Positions 51,501 through 61,181 of a DNA stretch of 64,000 bases are shown here, piece after piece. This DNA is from Glandiceps talaboti. Taxonomy: Eukaryota; Hemichordata; Enteropneusta; Spengelidae. The position numbers and the translations under genes are program-made. Location of the stretch: the NCBI RefSeq assembly GCF_964340395.1, contig NC_135550.1, positions 8,042,101-8,106,100 of the forward strand, given 5' to 3'. Position 1 is the stretch's first letter. Every line of letters begins with the position of its first letter. The notes beneath the pieces were generated by a model. That model was not told where the DNA came from and made no database searches. It saw only the letters and a program-made list of their open reading frames with translations.

Positions 51501-53552
51501 CATGATTACATTTGGTATTAGTCATTGCTCATTCTCCAAAGCCAGAGTGCAGATTTCTGTTGAAGCAACAAAATATGACTACCCTCATGGTGGGTTTCAG
51601 ACGGTGGTGGTGCTGCATAAAGAGGTCTTTGGTTTACAACGTTGGTCATTGCTGTAATATAATTAACTTCAGTGCAACAACAATAAATATACAACATGAG
51701 ACAAATACAAATATTTTGATAATTTTGTTAGAAATTTCAAACTTATAATTTTGATGATATTGATTTTATAATTTTGACTTTCTCTATTGTAGAAAGAGAT
51801 ATCGCTATCTGTTACTCAAGTTGACCACTATGACTCAGACAATCTCTGGTTACTTCTACATGTAATTGTAATCTACAGCTGATATGATTCAGATATCATG
51901 TCTTATAATATATTCATACCATGGAAACTGCTGACGTAATATGTCAGAATATAAACACACTAAAACACCTATGGTGGTATAATGTACTAATGCTTGTCCT
52001 GAGACAGTGAGATGCAAATTAACATATCTTCAAGCATGAAATATGCCAGTTATAATTGTATGATATAACAGTTACAGGGTCACAAGTTGAGTTTATAAGT
52101 TTTTGGAGTGTAATTTTTTCTACATATTATTATTAAAAGGAACCTGCAACCCACAGTATTCTACGACGTACTGATGTATACTTAGCCATAGCTGCAATAA
52201 TTGTAGCTACAATTATTGCAGCTAACTTAGCCATCACTTGCAATATTGACTGAACTCAAACCTGGTATTAGGCTATAACTTATAGACGATCCAATGACAT
52301 AATTTACAAAATGTATTATATATAATTCCATCAAAAAATGTACAGGAACTCCCTACTACATGTATGCACTCAACAGTTCTAACAATGCCAGAAGACTAAC
52401 AGTAATGCCAAAGGAGGCATGCATCAATATTAGCAATATACTACGAAATTTTCACTTGAGTAAAAAGTTTATAAACTCAGGTTGTGTCTACTTTTAAACA
52501 ACGACTGTACACAATCATTAAAAAAAATTTAAAATTTAAAAAAATTTAAAAAATGACAGTGTGACTATGTTTAAATAGTATGAAATCAACTACTATTTGA
52601 CATTATATTATTACAATCACACAAATCAATCAATCCTTTATTAAAAATGGTCTCATATTATATTTGTGAAATAGCCTTCACAAACAAACAAATAACTGAC
52701 ATGCAGATAGAATTCCTATGTAATGTTAGGTGTGACAATTAAGTCATATAAATTTCAGGACTTTTATTCTGTTACAGTGTATTTTTTTCTTCAATCCCAA
52801 CATAACATTGCATCCTAGTGATTCGAAAATCTTAGCAACATAGATTCCTAAATGGTATTTGAGGGTCACAATTTTAACCCAATGGTTTATTAATTCTAAA
52901 CAATGTTTCTTATTCTTCAGTAATCTACAAATTATCATCCATCTGTTCAACTCTATTCTTTATCTCGACATTACTTTTGCATTATAACTGCCATTGCAAA
53001 ACTGATATAAAAAATGATCTGACATTCATACGGCAACCATCGTTCCTACCTAGACACTTCGAATGTATATGAATCAATGTGTGTTTCCACTGCCCTGAAT
53101 CATTTAGTATAGAGCACAAACAGCCAAACACTCTTTCTTTGTTTTGGTTCACATTGTTGACAATGGCATGGAAACAACCCACTGTCGACCATACGGAAAC
53201 GGAAACGGAAACGTGTTTTGTACTGACTGGTTTTTCACCAAGACGGGAAACTTACCTGAAAAACGTGCATAACGTTGTATTTTTCTAGATATTTTACTGC
53301 TCTCGAATACGGATCTTCCACAGGAGCAACGTACGGTGGGTCTTCGTCGTCATCTACTCGAAGCCCCTCTTCTAACTTTCTTTCCAGTTCGTCTGTGGCT
53401 ATCGTCGTCGCATGATCTGTGGTACTTGTCACCGACGGTGCTATTTCTCTCAATGGTTGATCGGGTGCAGGCGTCGGTGCTTCGCTAAGATCGCCCTGTG
53501 TAAGAAGCACTTTCTGTACCTCATGCTCGGGTTGTTGAAGAACCGCAGCCAT
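45504..53552 (-). CDS. Small RIIalpha/DPY-30-like domain protein (TEX55/EFCAB10-like), two exons
   Basis: Exon 1 is 53256-53552 and exon 2 is 45504-45614, both minus strand, joined in phase 0 by a GT-AG intron of 7641 bp. The 135-residue product has a Pro/Thr- and acid-rich N-terminus (residues 1-77). It is followed by DPYSRAVKYLEKYNVMHVFQ (79-99), then TLTANLVYHRPEDPLQFML and a charged tail ending QQLSDS. The helix-turn-helix with RPEDP resembles RIIalpha-type docking domains. These are found in small ciliary and sperm proteins such as TEX55 and EFCAB10, and in DPY-30-containing adenylate kinases. Such domains dimerise and bind amphipathic helices of AKAP-like scaffolds, for example radial spoke proteins. 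Family membership is a good fit; the exact orthologue is not certain. The start codon has A at -3 and G at +4. Confidence 0.78.
47154..47301. mobile_element. 148-bp palindromic element containing a miRNA-like hairpin
   Basis: The ends are ACAGAACCC and GGGGTTCTGT. An inner hairpin (about 47180-47261) pairs GTATTTGCACTCGTGCTTGC with its near-perfect reverse complement around a loop of about 20 nt. Size and pairing resemble a pre-miRNA, but the matching outer repeats favour a MITE. Confidence 0.55.
48480..49310. repeat. Local duplication, copy A (with a TIR element inserted)
   Basis: Sequence on both sides of the TIR element matches copy B at 52076-52505 in the same orientation. Examples are AGTATTCTAC, ACTGAACTCAAACCTGGTAT (copy B form) and the downstream GTTTGTGCCACTTT / GTTGTGTCTACTTT region. 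Divergence is substantial. Confidence 0.65.
48583..49008. mobile_element. Terminal-inverted-repeat element with relatives in the window
   Basis: The left end reads GTAGGCCAAAAAAGAAATTG then TGTGGTTCCGATTAC. The right end is the reverse complement of GTAAGGCCTAAAAAAACTG then TTTGGTTCCGATTACCC. A fragment of the same terminal sequence, reversed, lies at about 56789-56861 in the Rel gene. It is non-coding, so non-autonomous. Confidence 0.7.
50171..51005. mobile_element. 835-bp foldback element with perfect 9-bp target-site duplication
   Basis: Two arms of about 275 bp (50171-50445 and 50730-51005) are near-perfect reverse complements around a 284-bp unique centre. The ends are ACGAGTGTGAAGCTACC and GGTAGCTTCACACTCGT. 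The 9-mer ACAATTGAC lies directly outside both ends (50162-50170 and 51006-51014). Each arm also contains a smaller inverted repeat of its own first 27 bp (for example GTGTGAAGCTACCATCATAT against ATATGATGATAGCTTACAC), so the end motif occurs four times in alternating orientation. No transposase frame is present. A Mutator-like or Foldback-type non-autonomous element is the best fit. Confidence 0.9.
52076..52505. repeat. Local duplication, copy B
   Basis: This is the partner of 48480-49310. At about the point where copy A carries its TIR element, copy B carries a different 35-bp palindromic insertion (52190-52224). Confidence 0.65.
52190..52224. repeat. 35-bp palindromic insertion flanked by 10-bp direct repeats
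   Basis: 52190-52223 is a perfect 34-bp palindrome (AGCTGCAATAATTGTAG plus its reverse complement). ACTTAGCCAT occurs directly before (52180-52189) and after (52225-52234) the insertion. It could be a solo terminal fragment of a palindromic transposon or a templated insertion. Confidence 0.85.
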
Positions 53553-53894
53553 GTTGATTGAATGATATCTTTACTTTCTGTCGACGTTGAAAGATAGTGT
53601 TGGTGGCGCTGTATATTCCATGTTTACTAGACGCCGGGCGCATAGTTACGTATTTACTTCAGTATGGTTGCTAGGAGCCTCGTTCAATGTACAGAAATAC
53701 ACCTATGTATGTGTGTGTATATATATGCGCAAATATAATCAATATAATATGATAATTTATTTTCACTATTGTCTAAATAAATTACAATATAGTATATAAA
53801 CAAACTATTGGGTTTGAATTGTTATGAGTGGCTGGGGAATACTTGCCAGATTCGAGCCTAACTAGAACAGTCAGCCAATCACCGGCGATTACAA

Positions 53895-53904
53895 GGGGTT
53901 TTCC
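53895..53904 (+). promoter_or_regulatory. kappaB consensus site 1
   Basis: GGGGTTTTCC matches GGGRNWYYCC at every position, 437 bp before the Rel start codon. Confidence 0.6.
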
Positions 53905-53932
53905 AAGTACTCGCTGGAGAAGAAGCCATGGA

Positions 53933-53942
53933 GGGGATTTCC
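53933..53942 (+). promoter_or_regulatory. kappaB consensus site 2
   Basis: GGGGATTTCC matches GGGRNWYYCC at every position. It has the same orientation as site 1 and starts 38 bp after it, 399 bp before the Rel start codon. Confidence 0.65.
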
Positions 53943-54340
53943 CTAGCACACTCAAAATAGATTCTACAGTCTACATCATAGTAAATGTATATAGGGTGTT
54001 TACAGCATACTTTAGTCATCGGTTTTCAGCAGTTTCCCTCGAGTGGAACAGAATACCAGACGACATTCACACACCTCGAATTTCTAGATAACCAGTTTAC
54101 AGTTTAACTACAACACTTGTGAATAAGTCACCAAAAATTCGATAGACTTTGTTTGTATTGTATGTATCGTTGTGCACTGTTTTTGGACATCTTCATGTCA
54201 CGCTCCACGCAACCAGCGGTACGCGGTATTATGTAGATAATCAAACACGTTCGGTAAAAAAAGACACCATTTCGACCGATAACCTCCTTCAACATAGTAT
54301 TCGATAGTTAGCTTTTTTTTTCAATCACTGAACACACATA

Positions 54341-57300
54341 ATGGCCTATCACGGCAATCCAGATTTGGAAGTCGACTCTGTTCCCTTTAACGACATAACG
54401 AGTGCAGGTAAGTCCTAAGTTACCATGACATAATATCTAGGGAACTTGGATCAGAACCTGTGTTTTCATCTTGAGTTATGTAGATTTTGTACCAAGGAGA
54501 GGTAGGAGGGGGAAAAAAAATCATAATTTAGATACATCATGTTAAAAAGTGAAGCCGCTGAGATGTGTTTGAGCAATATAGCGGTGTTTCACGGGTCGGT
54601 TTTAGCCCCAGGACAGCATTAATAATCTTTTCTATAGTCCGCCATTGCAGTGAGTGAGTCACAATTTATGCCCAAATATGGTATATTAGGGAGAGCCCAC
54701 TCCATACGTCACTTTGTTTCTTAGCACCATGTGCGAAATGAAAGTAACCGATATATATAAAGAGTTATATCTTAAAATTTTGAAGAAAATGGTTCTAGAT
54801 GAAAAATGAAAATTTAACTGTTCAAAATGTCAAATTGTATGCAATAAAGCCAAAGAAGTTGAAATCAAAGAAGTTGAAATAGTGACAATTTGCATCTTTT
54901 TATTAACGGTTACAAAACTTATGCCATATTACATGTAATTTTGACACGCCTTTCCTCAGACTAGTGATCTGTGACTTTGTTCAACTCGTTCAGTTTACTA
55001 TTTCCACAGAAAGCAAGCAAGTCAAGTAAATCAGATTTTAGACCCGTTTTGTGTGAATTGGGACCACAGAGTACATAACAATCCCTTGAAAAAAATCCTG
55101 CCAAATCAACAAAGTCTAATACAGTTCAAGGACCATTTTTTTGTTTTATTTTGCTTTCCTACAAATGAAAACCAATTTTAACAAACAAGTAAATATTTCA
55201 ATTTTGTAATATATACATCATGATAGTCTAGTTTCTGATGACCGTGTTCCAATTTACACTACATTATCTTCACACAGTACTAGTGAAAATAAAAATGTGT
55301 GATTAATGTGTGAAGATAACGTAGTGTAAATTGGAACACGATCGTCAGGAACTATAGACTAATGATATCGTGATCAAGTTATACTTTAACTTTTTATTAC
55401 TTACATGCATCATCTTTTAACACTAATAGAATGGATAAGTTCGCAAGCACCAAGAATGACGACAACGGCAATGACTTTGATAGATGGTGGAATTGAGAAA
55501 CCAATCATTACTATTATTGAACAACCTAAAGCCAGAGATTCACGATTCAGGTATAAATCAGAGGGTGAGACAGCTGGAAGTTTGCATGGAGAGAACAGCA
55601 AAGTAGACAGGGCGTCCTACCCTACTGTACAGGTCAGTCTATACATTCAGTAATTTACTACATAAAGATATTGTGTATAAAGTTGGATATTAAACTAAAG
55701 GATTGTCGGTGTCAACTATTAGGCTCCAAAGTCATATCACAGTGCTACGGGATATTATTAGAAAGTTGTATATCATCATATATTCGTTTATTTCATATTT
55801 GAATCTGACACCCTGAAAATTGATTGCATGGTTACTACTACTAGAGAAAAGATTGTCTGTAATCTTTCTTTCTATTGCATCAAATAGTATTGTATTCTTT
55901 GTATATTTCTTTACCAGATTTAACATACTTCATGACTTGATTTCCTACATACCCTCCCTATGACTCATTTAGGTTCATTTTATTTGGTCGTTTGACTAGC
56001 TTTAGATAGATTGGCCCAATTTGTGTCATTTCAACATATAATAACCCCCGATAAATATAATCTTCATTTCAATGTTGTGGAACATCTGTTCCATTCCTTC
56101 AATTCTATCCTATGCATTCCTGTCTACTGTAGTGTAGGTGAAATTTGTGACTCAGAAAACCATTGTTCTTCCATCAGAATGGGTTTTTGGACTCCCTATT
56201 CCAGCCAGTATAGATAGGTTTCATCAATTCTGAAACTCTTACTTTCTACATCATTAGGATATGCCTCATATATGTAATTATGATCACGAAAAGTGGTCAC
56301 TGACCTCTGTAGACAGCATCACTATAATTATTGCAAGATGTAATGCTTTTATATAATAGAATATCCAAATTCAATAGTTTCACTTCACCATGAACAAGTG
56401 CCAAAGTAGTAATTATACAAAGGGAAGGTTTCAGAAATTGCAAAGAAAAAAACCACCCTCAGAACAATAGGGTTGTCTCATACAGATTGAAATAAATTCA
56501 CTTGTTCACAATCTTGTAGCACAATTTGACGTGAAGCAATACACCAGAGTCAAGATTAATATATATAGTCTATTTGTATAGACTCTAGGAATTCAGTTTA
56601 CTGTTATGACATTACAACCTGACTTTGTGTTGAGTGTCACTGTTTTGACTGTGTTCGAACAAACTTGTTTCACTTTGATGCTGTACATCTGATGAGAAGA
56701 AACCAATAACACAGAGACCATTTAGAAAACAACAGAAAACATAACTACCTGACACTCACATATGAAAAAAAAATAAAATTATAATAAAAAATCTACCTAC
56801 CCCACCTATTTAAAAATTGAGCGTAATCAGAACCACACAATTTGTTTGTTAGGCCTTAAAATCACTTGGTCATCAAAGGCTTCCATATCAAAGCTTGTGA
56901 GTTTCTTTTTCACAAAAAAAATCAATTTCTATCATGCAGATATCTCTTTTTTTGATAAAACCATAAAATTCTGTTTGTTGTTTAAAGCCAACTTGCATTC
57001 TTTCTACTTTGACATTTGTTCCTGAAAATTGAGGTAAATTGTGACATTTATTAAAGTGAAGTTCTCATGATATAGCAATTCTTATTTTGTTTATATCAGC
57101 TGTCCAAAATTTAAGTACTGGCTTAGTGAACATGTACATTTCATCAGAATGACCTTTGACCCCAGCTGGACCTTTGACCACAGCTGTTTAATCTATCCTA
57201 AGTTTATACCAGTAAATTTCAGTCAACTAGCATAAAGTTATAACTTGATATAAACATGAATGGTTTTCAATCAATTTGTGTACATTTAATGCAATTTTCA

Positions 57301-60300
57301 TGAAACTGTGATGTCTCTTTTGAAATGTTTGTCACGGCAGTCTGGATGCCAACGTGGGTATGGAATAATCTCTAACCCTGATAGAGAGAGCTTTAATATG
57401 AATCGGTTAATGATAACACTAGACTACTGGAACTGAGACCTACATTTCAGTATGTCAGAAACTGAATGACATTAAGACACAAAAACAGGAAGTCATCAAT
57501 CATACTTTTCATAACGTACTGTGGACATATAGATACAGGCAAATATTTCAGCTACCTTATCCCAACGTTTTACCCATTCAAACTGGAATTTGTAACTTTT
57601 TCTATGTTTATGTTATCGTTTCATAATTTGAATTTTAAAAATTCATATTTTGGATTCTATCAATTTGTTGTCTTTGCGTATTTAACTGTATATGGAAAAA
57701 ATTTGGATAGATTTAGAGTGTATTATGAGTAAATTTATTATCATATAATTATTACAAGAGGTGGCAAGTCATCAGTCACCATGTTCGGTACCTTGGTAAA
57801 AGGGCAAGATTCTTGTAAAGTGTCAATATTATATGAGTATGACTTTACAGAGAATAGGAATTCTGGTTTTAAAATCAATTTACTCATTGACAAGTACACT
57901 GCATCAAAAATAAGAGGGTGTAAATCTGAAAATTCACAATCTCGCAAACTAGGACTGATTTTTCTTCTGTGACACTAGTGAAATATCAAGATTCTCTTAA
58001 ATATCTCTCTCTCTGTCTTGTATCAAAAACTCCTCTTGACGGTACATCGTGGACGATGCCGTCAGAGGCTGTGTTTTTACAACAATGATTTCACCGAGGA
58101 AAGGGAACAAACTAAAAAATAGGGTGGTTGTTATTGATAAATACCACAGTGTACATGAATGCAATTCCTCCGACTCTTGACATTTTAGAATTTTTAGTAT
58201 CCATGTGAGCTCATTTGAAGACTAAAAATTAATAGATTTCTCCTGTAGCACAAATATGAAGCTCAAAAGTAGTAAGAGAAAATATGTATAAAAAAAAAAA
58301 TTCCTTTTTTCATTATTTTTTATAGATTGATAATTGCAAATGTGCCGGTGAGTTGGTCGTGACACTAGCCAGTAAAGAAGACCCACCATGTCCTCACCCC
58401 TATAGTCTGGTTGGCAAAGACTGCATAAATGGAATGTGTATCATTCCAGTGGGACCTGGACAACAGATTGTCAGGTAAGAAAAATAAACAAACGTGAAAA
58501 TTCAACATCCTTTTTATAAAAAAAAAAAAAAAAGCCCGACCTAAATATTTGTGTTTCTAAGATCAAATGCTGCAATTTAGGAGACACTAGAGATAGTGAT
58601 ATGGTAATAAGTATTATGGACATTTGAAATCATGTTTGAATTAACATAGCCTGTAAGATTTGTGCCAAACTATCAACCAGCACTCAAGTCTGTGTTATTA
58701 AGTAGCCTGATAGGGCTGAACAACGCGACCTGTCTTACAGTCTAGAATATACATTTTTGCACAGATTTTGGCGAACACAGAAGCTTAGCTATCATAAACA
58801 GTTGGGTGAATTGTGCTGGTTTTATTGAGTTCACTTCCCATTGCTTTGTGTGTTTACGCAGATGATAAAACACCATTGCAATAATTCTTTTATTGAAAGG
58901 GTTAAGCCCCTTAGGGGCAACAATAGGGTTCATGTTTTTTTCTGTTGTCCCACGTCTGACCACTTGTATTTTATGAATAAATGTTCACTTGTGCCCTGTC
59001 CATTACAAACAAGGTTTATATCGTGATTAGCATATGTATAGGCTTTGTAGCTTTCACTTCCCCATTTTCAAGGTGATATTTATAACCACATGGTTTAAAG
59101 GCACACAATCTTGATATAAACTGTGTTGTGTGTAATTTTCGATTAAATGATAATGACAATTTATTGCACCCATTGTCATTCATTTCATGTGAACAATTAT
59201 TTGTGATTACTGAAACTTCTCAAATTCCGAACTAGTAACCAGGAGAGATCTATTGCATCATATTTTATCCAAACTAAATGGTTTCCTACGTGACATAAAT
59301 TTTGATTGCGCTCAGAAATTGTTATTGCTATTTGATATCAGGAAAAACTGTTCATCAGTAAACTTGTCGATTATGCTATAGAGTAAATGTATACAAACTC
59401 CAATGTACAAATTAGCATGAATGTGATAGTAGACAAAATGTATGTAAATATTCACGGTCTCGGAGATTCAAAGAAATGAAGTCTCAAGTTAGACTATGTA
59501 TCTCAAAACCTAATTTAAGTGAATTAGAGTGCTGCTCTGGAGGCGACAATCCAACAAATTAAGTTTCCAAATTTATATTTGACGAATATAAATTATTATT
59601 ATTATCATATTATTGTTGATAAAGGTTATTATTGTTAAGATATTTCCTCTTTGTATCATCTTTGGATTAGTTATCACTTTTGTTTTTACTTCTTTTAGAT
59701 GATATTTGAAGGTTAGTTGCAGTTGATGACGATATTTTTGAATGTGTGATTGTTCTATGCTTTTGTCCTAGCTAATGAGTAAAAAAAAAAACTGATTGGA
59801 TCTCCAGCATGTCTACACTGTGCTTGATTTTCTACGATCACATAAAATGTACCAAAAATCTAGCTAAATCTCCTGCTGGGGAAAAGAGGAACAGCGCTTG
59901 TCATGAGGCAGTTGTACTAATTGGTTACTTCGTTTAAGTATACTACACACCCATCAATCTGCAGGTTAATTTGAGTCATGTGTAGATACGATAATATCAT
60001 CACATTTAGATCAACACTCCATTAGCATTTAACTACCATATTTGGTAATATTTTGCTAGATAAAGACATTTGACTATACAGTGGAGAGAGAGAGAGAGAG
60101 ATTGTAGAAAATTGAGCTCAACATATAGCAAACTAGATTAAATCTGTCAATGCTGTAGAATGATTTGATAATCACTTCCAGACACGAATACATGTTGTAT
60201 GCTGTAATTTAAAGTTTCTGTCTTTGTCTTCTAGTTGTGCTGGTATGGGTATACGATGTGAAAAGAAGAAAGATATCAGTGAAGCGTTCGAAATGAAAAA

Positions 60301-61136
60301 AAGTAGCTACAAACAACCGTTCAGAGGTGAGTAAATTGTACAACAAATTTTATTCTAAGCTTTCTATCCTCTATCATTTCTTACATAACATCATTGTATA
60401 ATAACCTTGGTAGGCTTTCAAATCTTAATCTGTTCTTTCACAAATGTTGCGAAATAGGCTCTTGGTATTTTTGAACTTATAGATCTGCTATTGTAAGTAA
60501 ACACTTGCCATGTTCTCTTCACATATGTCTTTTTCACAAGTAAAATGTTGTCAGCAAAAATGAAATATTACATTACATATTATGTCAGTATACTTCTAAT
60601 GACAAAACTATTTTTTTTTAAATCTATTTCATTACTATATATGTAAGAATTATGCATGCAAATCTTTTTCACTTTTACTGACGATTAATACATTAAAATG
60701 ATATTTTACCTTGTGTGTAATCAAGTTCGTTTATTCATTTCTTCCACAGATGAAACTTCAAGACGACCTGAGGATCTTGATATTAACGCCTGTCGTTTGT
60801 GTTATCAAATATTTCTACGTCATCCTAATTATTCCAATACATATATTGTATCTGATCCAGTATTATCGGTACCAATTTATGATAAAAGTAAGTACAAATA
60901 TGTATGTTTAATTTGTGAGTCTACAGCGAGAGACAAACAGACAAATAGATTGGTAGGTAAAAGACAGATAAGCAGACAGATTAGAATACTTTATTAACCA
61001 AAACTACAGTAAAGCCGAGCAGGAATTGTCTTGGAGTAGTCAGTAACAGACAGACAGACAGACGGACAGATTTGAATACTTTATTAACCAAAACCACTGT
61101 AAAGCCGAGCAGGAATGTGTCTTGGAGTAGTTAGTC

Positions 61137-61181
<45 letters not shown>

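Larger units (their letters stand above)
45615..53255 (-). other. 7.6 kb intron of the RIIa-like gene
   Basis: The intron contains a hairpin element (47154-47301), a duplicated segment with different insertions in each copy (48480-49310 and 52076-52505), a TIR element (48583-49008) and a large foldback element (50171-51005). It also has a short CTA tract (49118-49142) and TTGA repeats (49314-49371). I see no further exon: the codon before (VFQ) and after (TLT) the intron fit the domain without a gap. Confidence 0.7.
53553..54340. promoter_or_regulatory. Divergent promoter region between the RIIa-like gene and Rel
   Basis: The two start codons face away from each other, 788 bp apart. Two kappaB sites sit on the Rel side. 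On the other side, GTTGCTAGGAGCC (53667-53679) reads on the minus strand as an X-box with one perfect half (AGCAAC) and a degenerate half, 115 bp before the RIIa-like start. The open frame at 53828-54091 has no homology that I trust. Confidence 0.55.

Noticed and set aside
53828-54091. 87-codon frame ending ...SLEWNRIPDDIHTP, faintly like the C-terminal end of LINE reverse transcriptases (WN-x-LPD-x-I)
   Set aside because: The match is about ten residues with no RT motifs upstream, and it lies in the divergent promoter. It may be a fossil fragment but cannot be supported.
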